DNA of 64,000 nt from positions 620,001 through 684,000 of the forward strand of contig JBBAKX010000001.1 in the NCBI GenBank assembly GCA_040403315.1, given 5' to 3'. Below are positions 25,105 through 34,908 of this stretch, one piece after another. The position numbers and the translations under genes are program-made. Source of the DNA: CAMCXT01 sp040403315. Its GTDB lineage: Bacteria; Bacteroidota; Bacteroidia; M30B66. Under the pieces are notes generated by a model. It ran no database searches. It was not told the origin of the DNA and worked only from the letters and a program-made list of their open reading frames with translations. Within the stretch, counting starts at the first letter, position 1; every line of letters begins with the position of its first letter.

Positions 25105-26586
25105 ATGTTAAAGCAAGGCCTACAGCAGAAACTCCTGCAAAAATTATCGCCTCAGCAAATCCAGCTGATGAAATTATTGCAAGTACCAACCGTTGCCTTA
25201 GAGCAGCGAATCAAAGAAGAACTGGAGGTAAATCCGGCGCTAGAAGAAGGTTCTGATTCTGCTGACGATGCTGATGAGCCGATCTCTGAAGATCCTTTTG
25301 CATCATCCGACGATGGCGACGGGGAAGCGCACGAAGACCAAAATCGTGAAGATTTTAACCTCGACGCTTATATAGACGATGATGAAACGCCAGCTTATAA
25401 GCTTCAAACGAACAATTATGGTCCAGATGATGAGAGAAAGGAAATCCCTTTCGCTGGAGGAATTACATTTCAAGAGCAACTCATCGATCAATTGCAATTG
25501 CGCGACCTAGATGCTCGACAATATCAAATTGCGGAATACCTCATCGGAAACTTAGATGAAGATGGCTATTTGCGCCGAGAGCTTTTCGCCATTTCTGATG
25601 ATATGGCCTTTTCGCAGAACTTACTTGCAGATGAAAAGGAGCTAGAAGAATTACTTCTGGTGATTCAACAGTTAGATCCTCCAGGTGTTGGAGCAAGAGA
25701 CCTTCAAGAGTGTTTGCTCATTCAATTGAAAAGAAAGGAATATCAAACCGTAGAGCTAAAAACAGCTGCGTTGATTCTTCGCGACTGTATGGATGAATTC
25801 TCCAAGAAGCACTACGATAAAGTTGCTAAAAAGCTTGAGCTTACCGATGGTGAACTCCGCGATGCGATAAAGGAAATTCTTCGCTTGAATCCTCGACCAG
25901 GCAACTCATTAAGCGATTCTCCAAAAAGCACTCAGCATATTATTCCAGATTTTATTTTGATCAATAATGATGGAGTTTTGGAGCTTTCATTAAACTCTCG
26001 AAACGCACCAGATTTAAGAATAAGCCGTACTTATCAGGATATGCTGGAACATTACAGTAAGTCTAAGAAAGTCAACGATAGGGAGCAAAAGGAGGCCGTT
26101 ATGTTTGTGAAGCAGAAAATAGATTCTGCTCGATGGTTCATCGATGCGATTCGCCAGCGTCAAACTACCTTGATGCTCACCATGCAAGCGATTTTAAATT
26201 ATCAAATAGAGTATTTTCAAGCGGGCGACGAAACCAAGCTTCGTCCGATGATTTTGAAAGACATCGCAGAACGTGTAGGTTTAGATATTTCCACCATTTC
26301 TCGCGTAGCCAATAGCAAGTACATTCAAACATCTTTTGGAACCCTACTGCTGAAGTCGTTTTTCTCAGAATCTCTATCCACAGACACTGGCGAAGAAGTT
26401 TCAACGCGTGAGGTGAAGAAAATTCTAGAAGAAGCCATTGGAGTTGAAGACAAACGCAAACCTGTTACCGACGATAAGTTGGCAAAGATCCTCAAAGACA
26501 AAGGCTACAATATAGCACGAAGAACAGTTGCTAAATACCGAGAACAACTCAATATTCCAGTGGCTCGTCTAAGAAAAGAAATGTGA
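25105..26586 (+). CDS. rpoN: RNA polymerase sigma-54 factor
   Basis: Sigma-54 of 493 residues. Region I is the Gln/Leu-rich MLKQGLQQKLLQKLSPQQIQLMKLL, which contacts activators. An acidic region II follows (DSADDADEPISEDPFASSDD). The core-binding region carries QLDPPGVGARDLQECL and the HTH LKDIAERVGLDISTISRVANSKY. The RpoN box at the C-terminus is ARRTVAKYREQL. No AAA+ enhancer-binding activator is in the window. The stop overlaps the next ATG by one base (TGATG). Confidence 0.97.
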   Translation: MLKQGLQQKLLQKLSPQQIQLMKLLQVPTVALEQRIKEELEVNPALEEGSDSADDADEPISEDPFASSDDGDGEAHEDQNREDFNLDAYIDDDETPAYKLQTNNYGPDDERKEIPFAGGITFQEQLIDQLQLRDLDARQYQIAEYLIGNLDEDGYLRRELFAISDDMAFSQNLLADEKELEELLLVIQQLDPPGVGARDLQECLLIQLKRKEYQTVELKTAALILRDCMDEFSKKHYDKVAKKLELTDGELRDAIKEILRLNPRPGNSLSDSPKSTQHIIPDFILINNDGVLELSLNSRNAPDLRISRTYQDMLEHYSKSKKVNDREQKEAVMFVKQKIDSARWFIDAIRQRQTTLMLTMQAILNYQIEYFQAGDETKLRPMILKDIAERVGLDISTISRVANSKYIQTSFGTLLLKSFFSESLSTDTGEEVSTREVKKILEEAIGVEDKRKPVTDDKLAKILKDKGYNIARRTVAKYREQLNIPVARLRKEM

Positions 26587-27245
26587 TGCCGATTCTTTTG
26601 CAACTTCAACTCTTGTTTACACTGCTTGTTTATCCACCTATGGAGAAAAAACACACCTTTTTAGCAATCGGAGATTCTTATACAATCGGAGAATCAGTTG
26701 CTGAAAACGAAAGATGGCCTATGCAATTTATCGAACTGATGAAAGCGGCCGGTAAGGATTTCGAAACACCGGAAATTGTAGCCAAAACTGGTTGGACTAC
26801 CGACGAACTCATTCGGGGCATAGCTGATGCAAATCCTCTAGGACCATACGATATGGTTTCGTTACTTATTGGAGTAAATAACCAGTACCGAGGCAATAGT
26901 CCACAGTTATACAAAAAGGAATTTATCCAACTGCTCGAGCAAGCTATCGATTTTGCAGGAAAAAATGCCAGTCACGTTGTAGTGATTTCGATTCCAGATT
27001 GGGGCGCAACTCCTTTTGCGGAAGGTCGTGATAGAGCTAAAATTGCCCTTGAGATTGATCATTTTAATTCGATAAACCGAGAAGTTGCAAGTGCTTATGG
27101 TGTAACCTACATCGACATAACGCCGCAATCCAGAAATGCTGATATGCATGCCAATTTGGTTGCTGAAGACAAACTGCATCCATTAGGAAGTGTTTACTCT
27201 TATTGGGCAAAGCGTGTTTTTGATGAAATGAAGGATCGGTATTGA
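26586..27245 (+). CDS. SGNH/GDSL-family hydrolase
   Basis: A 219-residue esterase/lipase-like protein. Block I is AIGDSYTIGE (catalytic serine), block III is LIGVNNQYRG and block V is DKLHPLGSVY (catalytic Asp and His). The N-terminus MPILLQLQLLFTLLV looks like a short signal or anchor. The substrate is unknown. It overlaps the rpoN stop (TGATG), so it is coupled to rpoN. It converges on the LuxR-type gene 11 bp away. Confidence 0.85.
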   Translation: MPILLQLQLLFTLLVYPPMEKKHTFLAIGDSYTIGESVAENERWPMQFIELMKAAGKDFETPEIVAKTGWTTDELIRGIADANPLGPYDMVSLLIGVNNQYRGNSPQLYKKEFIQLLEQAIDFAGKNASHVVVISIPDWGATPFAEGRDRAKIALEIDHFNSINREVASAYGVTYIDITPQSRNADMHANLVAEDKLHPLGSVYSYWAKRVFDEMKDRY

Positions 27246-27256
27246 TTACGATATAT

Positions 27257-28015
27257 TTAAATGCTATCGAGCATTGATGTAGCTTGAATCATGTTTTTTA
27301 CTTCAAGCTTTTTGATTAAGTTTTTGCGATGCGCCTTAATCGTGTTTTCAGTGATGTTGAGCCTTAGTGCAATTTCCTTTGACGTTAATCCAGCTTTCAC
27401 CAATTGTAAAACCTCTAATTCTCTATAGCTGAGTAAGCTCAGTTTTTCGGTGCCGAGGTCTGGGATGATGTCGATCGTTCTTCCATTGGTTTCCAATACA
27501 CCGATTACCTTGAATGGGTGCTGATTGCCAAAGAGTTCAACCAAGAAACCAACATTGAAGGATAGTTGTTGGCCCTCGTCGGAATATGTTCTGTTGCTTT
27601 GCATCACCCAAACCCAAGTATCATCTGGACGCCGAATGCGAAAGAATAACCTGAAATGAGAAGACAGTTGTTCTGCGTCTTTCATTTTAGAAAATTCAAT
27701 CACTGCTTGTTTGGTTACATAAAGGCACTTGAGGAAATCTTCGGGATGCGTTACCGTTTGCATGAATTTAAAGCCTTGCTTGCGGATTACACTTGCATCG
27801 GTCTGAAAAATTTGCGGGAAATAGGAATTGAAATACCTATAATTTGATTTTCGGAAATCATAAACAAACGTGGCGATCTTCGCTTCAGCAAGTTGGTCCA
27901 ATCCTGGCCCCATCTCCGCAATCATTTGATCTACATTGCGATTGAGTTTGGCTGTTTGTAAAATCAAAAACCACTTTTTAATTTCTGCTGCTGTATTTTC
28001 TGCCTTTTTTGCCAT
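27257..28015 (-). CDS. PAS-like LuxR-family transcriptional regulator
   Basis: A 252-residue regulator. The N-terminal and middle part resembles a PAS-like sensor (YFNSYFPQIF, VTHPEDFLKCL, FFRIRRPDDTWVWVMQSNRTY). The C-terminal LuxR HTH is LSYRELEVLQLVKAGLTSKEIALRLNITENTIKAHRKNLIKKLEV. No response-regulator receiver domain is present. The start is ATG 28015 (an upstream TTG at 28027 is possible). Divergent from sufA, with about 200 bp between starts. Confidence 0.85.
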   Translation of the reverse strand: MAKKAENTAAEIKKWFLILQTAKLNRNVDQMIAEMGPGLDQLAEAKIATFVYDFRKSNYRYFNSYFPQIFQTDASVIRKQGFKFMQTVTHPEDFLKCLYVTKQAVIEFSKMKDAEQLSSHFRLFFRIRRPDDTWVWVMQSNRTYSDEGQQLSFNVGFLVELFGNQHPFKVIGVLETNGRTIDIIPDLGTEKLSLLSYRELEVLQLVKAGLTSKEIALRLNITENTIKAHRKNLIKKLEVKNMIQATSMLDSI

Positions 28016-28099
28016 AGCCCTTCCCAAATTAACTTCTACAAACTTAACCTTCCAAACGAAGGATAAGATCTCAAATATCGTGAGTTGCCTAATAAAATG

Positions 28100-28131
28100 T
28101 TGAAAAATCGATTTCTGTGAACTACTTTTGT
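28100..28131 (+). promoter_or_regulatory. Promoter of sufA-sufB
   Basis: GTTG (28100-28103), a 20-bp spacer and TACTTTTG (28124-28131), a perfect TAnnTTTG -7 element. The predicted leader is about 75 nt to the sufA ATG. Confidence 0.6.
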
Positions 28132-28214
28132 GGAAAATTTAGAATCAATCTAAATAAAACAAGCAAGAGTGAAACAATTGAATTACCTTGCTGTTAAAGA
28201 AGGGAGACAATTTT

Positions 28215-28541
28215 ATGATCACAGTTTCTGAATCTGCAAAAACAAAGCTTGAAAGCCTTATGGCAGAAAGCAATATTAAACTAGACAGTTACTTGCGCGT
28301 AGGCGTTGAAGGTGGCGGATGTTCTGGATTGTCGTATAAAATGGATTTTGACGCACAGATGAAAGATGGAGATCAGCTTTTCGAAGACAAAGGCGTTAAA
28401 ATTTTAGTAGATAAAAAAAGCTTCCTCTATTTGATCGGTACAGAGTTGGAATATTCTGGAGGGCTCAACGGTAAAGGCTTTGCGTTCAATAATCCCAATG
28501 CTACCAGAACTTGTGGATGCGGTGAGAGTTTCGCTGTTTAA
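28215..28541 (+). CDS. sufA: HesB/IscA-type iron-sulfur carrier
   Basis: A 108-residue A-type Fe-S scaffold/carrier. The three conserved cysteines are C36 (GGGCSGLSY), C100 and C102 (TCGCGESF). The start is ATG 28215; upstream in-frame codons lack support. It lies 18 bp before sufB, a usual pairing in Bacteroidota suf operons. I use sufA because of the sufB neighbour; it could equally be called iscA or erpA. Confidence 0.92.
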   Translation: MITVSESAKTKLESLMAESNIKLDSYLRVGVEGGGCSGLSYKMDFDAQMKDGDQLFEDKGVKILVDKKSFLYLIGTELEYSGGLNGKGFAFNNPNATRTCGCGESFAV

Positions 28542-28559
28542 TTCAAAATATTGATTGAC

Positions 28560-30008
28560 ATGGCCGGAACTGGTAACGAATTGCTCGAAGAACACATTAA
28601 CTCGGATTACAAATACGGGTTCACAACAGATATTGAAATGGATTCGGCTCCGAAAGGGCTGAGTGAAGACATCGTTCGGTTTATTTCTGCAAAAAAGAAT
28701 GAACCAGAATGGATGCTTGAATATCGTTTAAAAGCATTTCGTTATTGGCTGAAAATGGAAGAACCCGTTTGGGCGCACGTGCATTATCCGCCAATAAATT
28801 TCCAGGACATCATTTATTATGCTGCCCCCAAAAAGCAGAAAGTACTCAATAGCCTCGATGAGGTTGATCCAGAATTAAGAAAAACTTTCGAAAAACTCGG
28901 AATTTCTCTTTTGGAGCAAAAACGCCTAACTGGTGTTGCAGTTGATGCAGTGATTGATTCTGTTTCGGTTAAAACAACTTTTAAAGAAAAACTCGGTGAG
29001 CTAGGAATCATTTTCAGTTCATTCTCTGAGGCAGTTCACGAACATCCCGAACTCATCAAGAAATTTATGGGTTCTGTAGTTCCATACACCGACAATTACT
29101 ACGCTGCCTTGAATGCTGCAGTGTTTTCTGATGGTTCATTCTGTTACATTCCAAAAGGTGTTCGCTGCCCGATGGAACTGTCAACGTATTTCCGAATCAA
29201 TGCTTCTGGAACTGGTCAATTCGAAAGAACCTTAATTGTAGCAGATGAAGGTTCTTATGTAAGCTACTTAGAAGGCTGCACGGCACCAATGCGCGACGAA
29301 AATCAGCTGCATGCAGCTGTTGTTGAAATTGTTGCACATGAAAACGCTGAAGTGAAATATTCTACTGTTCAAAATTGGTATCCGGGCGATAAAAACGGAA
29401 AAGGTGGAATCTTTAATTTCGTAACCAAACGAGGCATCTGTGCGGGTCGCAAGTCGAAAATATCTTGGACACAAGTAGAAACCGGTTCAGCAATTACTTG
29501 GAAATATCCATCTGTAATCCTGAAAGGGGATGATTCTGTTGGTGAATTTTATTCGGTTGCTGTAACCAATAACATGCAACAAGCCGATACGGGTACGAAA
29601 ATGATCCATCTTGGTAAAAACACCCGATCAACCATCATTTCCAAAGGAATTTCAGCCGGAAGAAGCCAAAACAGTTACCGCGGCTTGGTTCGTATTTCGA
29701 AGAAAGCTCAAAACTCACGAAATTTCTCTCAGTGCGATTCATTGCTTATGGGCGATAAATGTGGTGCACATACCTTCCCGTACATCGAAATCAACAACCC
29801 AACTGCGATAGTTGAACACGAAGCTACGACTTCGAAAATTGGAGAGGATCAAATTTTTTATTGTAAACAACGAGGCATTAGCACAGAAAAAGCGATTGGC
29901 CTCATTGTGAATGGCTATTGCAAAGACGTTTTGAATAAGCTTCCGATGGAGTTCGCCGTTGAAGCACAAAAACTACTTTCTGTAAGCCTCGAAGGAAGCG
30001 TAGGATAA
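28560..30008 (+). CDS. sufB: Fe-S cluster assembly protein SufB
   Basis: SufB of 482 residues, the scaffold subunit of the SufBCD complex. Signatures include FSDGSFCYIPKGVRCPMELSTYFR, YLEGCTAPM, VQNWYPGD, SQNSYRGLVRISK, CDSLLMGDKCGAHTFPYIE and EHEATTSKIGEDQIFYCKQRGI. The start is ATG 28560 (TTG at 28551 is possible). The usual next genes sufC, sufD and sufS do not follow; the next gene is a convergent EamA permease. They may lie elsewhere in the genome, or there may be a rearrangement or assembly join between 30009 and 30132. Confidence 0.96.
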   Translation: MAGTGNELLEEHINSDYKYGFTTDIEMDSAPKGLSEDIVRFISAKKNEPEWMLEYRLKAFRYWLKMEEPVWAHVHYPPINFQDIIYYAAPKKQKVLNSLDEVDPELRKTFEKLGISLLEQKRLTGVAVDAVIDSVSVKTTFKEKLGELGIIFSSFSEAVHEHPELIKKFMGSVVPYTDNYYAALNAAVFSDGSFCYIPKGVRCPMELSTYFRINASGTGQFERTLIVADEGSYVSYLEGCTAPMRDENQLHAAVVEIVAHENAEVKYSTVQNWYPGDKNGKGGIFNFVTKRGICAGRKSKISWTQVETGSAITWKYPSVILKGDDSVGEFYSVAVTNNMQQADTGTKMIHLGKNTRSTIISKGISAGRSQNSYRGLVRISKKAQNSRNFSQCDSLLMGDKCGAHTFPYIEINNPTAIVEHEATTSKIGEDQIFYCKQRGISTEKAIGLIVNGYCKDVLNKLPMEFAVEAQKLLSVSLEGSVG

Positions 30009-30103
30009 TATCCCACTGTTAATCATATTGATTGTAATTTCATCAGCGCATAAATGCGTTTGGTAATTGCTTGGTCTATTCCCAATACAACTCCGCATTT
30101 TCT

Positions 30104-30125
30104 TTTGGATATATGTTTATCCAAA
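30104..30125. terminator. Possible bidirectional terminator between sufB and eamA
   Basis: TTTGGATA (30104-30111) and TATCCAAA (30118-30125) form an 8-bp stem with a 6-nt loop between the two convergent genes. It is AT-rich and flanked by T and A tracts. Confidence 0.35.
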
Positions 30126-30132
30126 GTAAAAA

Positions 30133-31020
30133 TCAAACTTTTTTCTGGTAGCGTTTCCAAATGATTTCAGCGAGAACCGCTGAAAGAATAAAAAATGCTC
30201 CGATGTAAAAACCAGCGCCCAATTCACGGTGCTCTTTTAAAAGTACAAAAGCCAAAGCTATTCCATAAACGGGCTCCAGATTTATCGCCAAGTTTACCGT
30301 AAATGGACTTAAAAATCGCAATGCGCTTAAGGATAGGTTGAATGCAACCACTGTGCAAAAAAAGCTAAGCAAAAAGAGGTAAAACCAATCCGAATTCGTT
30401 GGGAGATAAACGGTATCCGGCATGAAAAATTCCGTTACTGGCAGCAGTAAAGTGAGCAAAATAAATCCTGTACTGAGCTCATACATTGAAAGTAGTCTTG
30501 AGTCGTATCGGCCAACAAGCTGTTTGTTTAATACCGTAAAAAGTGCGCTGAAAAACGCTGAAGCCAGTCCTACAAGAATACCTGCAATTTGATGTTTTTG
30601 GTCATCGGCCATAAAGCAAACACCCACGATAACCAAGATCGAAAACAGCAGTTCAGTTTTCGAAAATGGTTTCTTCAAAATGAGAGGTTCCAAAATGGCT
30701 GTAAACAATGTAATCGACGAAAGGCAGATCATCGCAACCGAAACTGAGGCGAGCTTTATAGAGCCATAAAATAAAATCCAATGGATAACAATGGCCAATG
30801 AGACTGATGCAATCTTGAGCGTTTCGGACCAGTTAAGTAACCTCCATTTCCCAATAAACCTTACGTAAATGAACATCATAATTGCGGTCATCCACATGCG
30901 ATGCCACACCAGCATGGTTGCATCTAAGCTTATCACATCTCCAAGTACTCCAGTAAAGCCGAACAGGAATACAGCTATATGTAGCTGTATATAAGCACTT
31001 TTGTTGTTTGCATTAATCAT
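30133..31020 (-). CDS. EamA/DMT-family transporter
   Basis: A 295-residue permease with about ten hydrophobic segments arranged as two EamA repeats. The first repeat begins AYIQLHIAVFLFGFTGVLGD; the second contains LASAFFSALFTVLNKQL and NLEPVYGIALAFVLLKE, both typical of DMT exporters. The substrate is unknown. Its start lies inside the last codons of the MBL-hydrolase gene (8-bp overlap), so the two are co-translated. Confidence 0.9.
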   Translation of the reverse strand: MINANNKSAYIQLHIAVFLFGFTGVLGDVISLDATMLVWHRMWMTAIMMFIYVRFIGKWRLLNWSETLKIASVSLAIVIHWILFYGSIKLASVSVAMICLSSITLFTAILEPLILKKPFSKTELLFSILVIVGVCFMADDQKHQIAGILVGLASAFFSALFTVLNKQLVGRYDSRLLSMYELSTGFILLTLLLPVTEFFMPDTVYLPTNSDWFYLFLLSFFCTVVAFNLSLSALRFLSPFTVNLAINLEPVYGIALAFVLLKEHRELGAGFYIGAFFILSAVLAEIIWKRYQKKV

Positions 31021-31660
31021 TCTGACCTACAAAGGGATTGTTTAATCTTTCAAACCCAATGGTAGTCGAAGGCCCGTGGCCGCACAAAACTTCAAATGAA
31101 TCGGGTAAAGTAAATAATTGATCTTTAATTGATTGGATCAATGTTGGGTGGTGGCCCCCAGGTAGATCTGTTCTTCCAACCGATAACCGGAAAAGAACAT
31201 CTCCTGCTATAACGAATTGCTGAGCATAATGAACCAAGCATACTTCCCCCGGTGTATGGCCCGGAGTGAACCGCACTTCAAAAGTCTCCTCTCCTAATCT
31301 AACTGTAGAGCCATGTTCGAGACCGAATTGAGGTTCTGGTGGAGTTTCAAGCTGGATGCCCCAAACTGCCCCATAACGTTCTCCTCCTTGATAAATTTCT
31401 AAATCGAGTCTATTTAGCCAAGGCGTAAGTCCATATTTGCGGTGAACAAAGGCATTTCCAAGAATATGGTCGATATGCCCATGGGTATTGACAAGAAGCA
31501 CCGGTTTTAAATTATTGTCTGCAATAAAGTGCTCTAATTCAGTTTGTTCCTTTTGAGTATAGCAGCCCGGATCAACGATCATACATTGCAAATCGTCGGT
31601 CCAAAAAAGCCAGGTATTTTCAGCAAATGGTCCGAATGTGAAATGGGTTCTGTGAAGCAT
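31013..31660 (-). CDS. MBL-fold metallohydrolase (glyoxalase II-like)
   Basis: A 215-residue metallo-beta-lactamase-fold hydrolase. The metal site is THGHIDH in VNTHGHIDHILGN. FTPGHTPGEVCL and IAGDVLFRLSVGRTDLPGG follow, then VLCGHGPSTTIGFERLNNPF, the ending typical of the hydroxyacylglutathione-hydrolase-like group. The substrate is probably a small thioester. The start is ATG 31660. It overlaps the downstream EamA gene by 8 bp. Confidence 0.9.
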   Translation of the reverse strand: MLHRTHFTFGPFAENTWLFWTDDLQCMIVDPGCYTQKEQTELEHFIADNNLKPVLLVNTHGHIDHILGNAFVHRKYGLTPWLNRLDLEIYQGGERYGAVWGIQLETPPEPQFGLEHGSTVRLGEETFEVRFTPGHTPGEVCLVHYAQQFVIAGDVLFRLSVGRTDLPGGHHPTLIQSIKDQLFTLPDSFEVLCGHGPSTTIGFERLNNPFVGQND

Positions 31661-31755
31661 TTGGCAAAACTATGAAGAAATATGTGGCGTTTATCCCGAA
31701 ATCAAGCTATATGCAAGCGATTGCGCCAATATAATTTGGTACTTTTACGGAAACC

Positions 31756-34700
31756 GTGTGCACATCATTTCGAATCCGATTGCTGATTGCCAGTCTTTTG
31801 GCAGTAATCCAACTCAATGGCCAATTTTATAATGGTTCACAGATGGATTTCGGGAAGAATCGTATCCAATACATTCCAGTGGATTGGGAGTTTTACCGCT
31901 ACGAAAAATATGATGTTTTCTTTTATGCGGGCGGGAAAGATCTTTCTCATTTGGCCGCTAAGGCAGCCAACTCGTATTTGAAGGAATTGGAAGAAAGATT
32001 CAATTACGAACTAGAAAACAGAATCCAATTAATTCTCTTCAACCGTCTTTCGGATTTGCGGCAGAGTAATCTCGGCACAATGCCAGATGCTGAAAACAAT
32101 CCAGGAGGCATGACTCGCCATGTTGGAAATAAAATAATGCTGAGTTATGAAGATGGAACAGTTTCGTTCCTGAAGCAATTGAAAATCGGTATTGCCGATG
32201 CATTCGTTCAGGAGTTCCTTTATGGTAGCGATTTTCGAGATCGATTAAGGGCTTCCACTTTAATGAATATTCCAATTTGGTTCGAAAAGGGTTTGGTAAG
32301 ATGGCTCGCAGAACCTTGGAGTGCTATCAGTAGCAGTCAGGTTCGAGATGGACTTTTTTCAAATCGGTATTTTTACCTCAATCGATTGGAGAACGAAGAT
32401 GCAATTTATGCAGGCTTTTCTCTTTGGACGTATATCGCACGAAGCTACGGAGAGAAAATAGTGCCTGATGTAGTAGAAATGACAAGGATAAATCGCAGTG
32501 TTGAATCAGGATTTAATACTGCATTAGCCCAAAGCATGAAAGGGATGAGTCAGGATTGGTTGAATTATCTCGACAAACAATTTTATTCTTCAGAGAAGCT
32601 TTTGTCAAAAGAAACTCGAAAGCCCATTTCAGGGAGATATCGGACTGGGTATGTTTATCGCCAGGTAAAAATCAGTCCTGACGAAAAATACATTACTTGG
32701 GTTCGAAACGATTATGGCAGAAATACAGTTTGGCTTGCCGAAAACGATAGATCAAAACCCAAGCGGCTTTTTAGAAAAGGGCAGCGCCTTCCGGGTATCG
32801 CAGATTACAGCTTTCCAATTTTGGCTTGGCACCCGAATGGAGAACTTCTCGTTTATACAGATGAAGAAAAAGGGCGACTAAGGCTCAATTTTTACAATAT
32901 CAAAACAGGCGAAACGGAGCGTAAATTTCTCAACAACATAGGTAAGGTGCAGAGTTTTAGCATCGCTCCCGATGGTCAGCAATTCGCAATGGTTGCCTCT
33001 CGTGATGGTAAAACTGATTTGTACATCTTTAACAATGTGTCGAATACATTTAAAGCAATAACTAACGATTGGTGGGATGAGTCTGGTTGTGTATGGATGC
33101 CCGGTGGAAAGAAAATTCTTTTTAGTTCGAACCGTACAAATGATACCTTGGATACAAAAGAGGCTATGCCGTTGTTTCCCCCTGTAGCGCACGATCTTTT
33201 TATGTATGATACAGAAGGTGACCAGACTGTTTTAAGGAGGCTTACTTCAACTCCAAATGTTCATGAGAGCCAACCTTACCCTTTGGAAAATCAACGAATT
33301 ACCTGGTTGAATGATCAAAACGGCATTCAGAATCGGTACCAAGGAAGATTCGACAGCACTATCGCCTTTATCGATACTTCCATTCATTATCGATATTTCA
33401 TGATGTCAAGGCCTATGACTAATGGGGCAAGATCAATCATTGAACATTCGGTAGGCATCAAAGGCAGTTCAGTTGAAGTGAAATTCGAACAAGGAAAGCC
33501 TGCTGTTTACTATACTTCTAGCGAAACAGGTTTTGCCGAAAATGAACAGTTGATTTTCGCAGCCCGTGTTGATTCAGAGCCAATTCAGGAAAAATTAAAT
33601 TCTCAAACGCCTTCCAAAGCAGAAAAAACAAGATTGAAGAAGGTGTTTGTTTTTGGCGATAAAAATGGAGTAGAAAATTTGATGGTAAAACCTGTGCCTG
33701 CGGATACATTTAAACTTTCGAGGCAAAGAGTTTATGAAACCTCATGGTATTCTGATTACTTAGTTACGCGAGTAGACCGAGGTTTTTTAAATCAAGTATA
33801 TCAACCCTATTCTCCCAATGGATTTTTCAATCCTCCTGTGAATGGACTATTTAGGATCGGGATTTCTGATTTGTTTGAGAATTATAGAATTACAGGTGGA
33901 ATCCGATTGGCTGGAAATCTTACTGGAAACGAATATTTGCTTGCAATACAAGATCTAAGAAAAAGGTTCGATAAGTCGTTGGTCTTTCATCGACAAGGAA
34001 TTCAAACAGCTCAGTTGAATGGAGCCCGCGTGATGTCGCATTCTTTGATATCTAAATTATCCTATCCATTTAGCGAAGTGGCTCGATTATCCGGAAGCTT
34101 AAGCGGCAGATACAACAGAACTGTTTATCTATCAACTGATTTGGCCAATTTGAATCGTGAAAACCAACAGCAATTTTGGGTTCAAGCTAAAAGTGAATAC
34201 GTATTCGACAACTCATTTCCTGCTGGATTGAATATGGTAATGGGCACCCGATTAAAACTTACAGTTGAGTATTTTCTAAACCCGTCGGAAAAAGACCAAA
34301 CTACAACTGTATTTGGTGGAGATTATCGAAGATATGAAAGGATTGGACGGGAAATGATTGTAGCATTTAGAGCCGCTGGAGGAACATCCATTGGCCCTGC
34401 GAAGCTCTTGTATTATCTTGGTGGAGTAGACAATTGGATGACTCCTCGTTTCGACGATGCTGCATTGCCTGGTCCGGATGAAAATTATATGTTCCAAACA
34501 TTGGCAACCAATATGCGAGGATTTTTTCAAAACGTAAGGAACGGTAATAGTTTCGGAGTTTTGAATGCAGAATATCGATGGAATATGTTGAGGTATTTTT
34601 CAAAATATCCATTGCGGTCTGATTTCTTCAATTCTTTGCAGATTGTTAGTTTTGTCGACGCAGGTACAGCATTTACTGGTCGTTCACCATATTCGGATGA

Positions 34701-34905
34701 AAATACATTCAACCAAAACACCATCGAAAGTGGCCCTATTAAAGTAGTCTTGAAAAACCAAGAAGAGCCCATCGTTTTTGGTTTTGGCGCGGGAATTCGA
34801 ACCCGTTTGCTTGGCTATTTTGTAAGAGCAGATTTAAGTTGGGGAATTAACGACGGACGACGGATGCCAGCGTTGTTCTACCTATCATTGTGCAATGATT
34901 TCTGA
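31756..34905 (+). CDS. Peptidase MA-like / TolB propeller / outer-membrane barrel protein
   Basis: A 1049-residue envelope protein. The signal peptide is CTSFRIRLLIASLLAVIQLNG; the start is GTG 31756. The N-terminal 280 residues resemble gluzincin peptidase-MA domains, with PIWFEKGLVRWLAEPW where such proteins have PxWFxEG. However, the expected HExxH site reads FVQEFLYGSDF (about residues 150-158), so the metal-binding histidines are missing and this domain is probably inactive. A TolB-like propeller follows (SPDEKYITWVRND, APDGQQFAMVAS, MPGGKKILFSSNR). The last 350 residues look like a BamA-type 16-strand barrel and end in YLSLCNDF, with the terminal phenylalanine usual for outer-membrane proteins. 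A surface transport or assembly role is likely; the exact role is unknown. Confidence 0.75.
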   Translation: MCTSFRIRLLIASLLAVIQLNGQFYNGSQMDFGKNRIQYIPVDWEFYRYEKYDVFFYAGGKDLSHLAAKAANSYLKELEERFNYELENRIQLILFNRLSDLRQSNLGTMPDAENNPGGMTRHVGNKIMLSYEDGTVSFLKQLKIGIADAFVQEFLYGSDFRDRLRASTLMNIPIWFEKGLVRWLAEPWSAISSSQVRDGLFSNRYFYLNRLENEDAIYAGFSLWTYIARSYGEKIVPDVVEMTRINRSVESGFNTALAQSMKGMSQDWLNYLDKQFYSSEKLLSKETRKPISGRYRTGYVYRQVKISPDEKYITWVRNDYGRNTVWLAENDRSKPKRLFRKGQRLPGIADYSFPILAWHPNGELLVYTDEEKGRLRLNFYNIKTGETERKFLNNIGKVQSFSIAPDGQQFAMVASRDGKTDLYIFNNVSNTFKAITNDWWDESGCVWMPGGKKILFSSNRTNDTLDTKEAMPLFPPVAHDLFMYDTEGDQTVLRRLTSTPNVHESQPYPLENQRITWLNDQNGIQNRYQGRFDSTIAFIDTSIHYRYFMMSRPMTNGARSIIEHSVGIKGSSVEVKFEQGKPAVYYTSSETGFAENEQLIFAARVDSEPIQEKLNSQTPSKAEKTRLKKVFVFGDKNGVENLMVKPVPADTFKLSRQRVYETSWYSDYLVTRVDRGFLNQVYQPYSPNGFFNPPVNGLFRIGISDLFENYRITGGIRLAGNLTGNEYLLAIQDLRKRFDKSLVFHRQGIQTAQLNGARVMSHSLISKLSYPFSEVARLSGSLSGRYNRTVYLSTDLANLNRENQQQFWVQAKSEYVFDNSFPAGLNMVMGTRLKLTVEYFLNPSEKDQTTTVFGGDYRRYERIGREMIVAFRAAGGTSIGPAKLLYYLGGVDNWMTPRFDDAALPGPDENYMFQTLATNMRGFFQNVRNGNSFGVLNAEYRWNMLRYFSKYPLRSDFFNSLQIVSFVDAGTAFTGRSPYSDENTFNQNTIESGPIKVVLKNQEEPIVFGFGAGIRTRLLGYFVRADLSWGINDGRRMPALFYLSLCNDF

Positions 34906-34908
34906 TCA

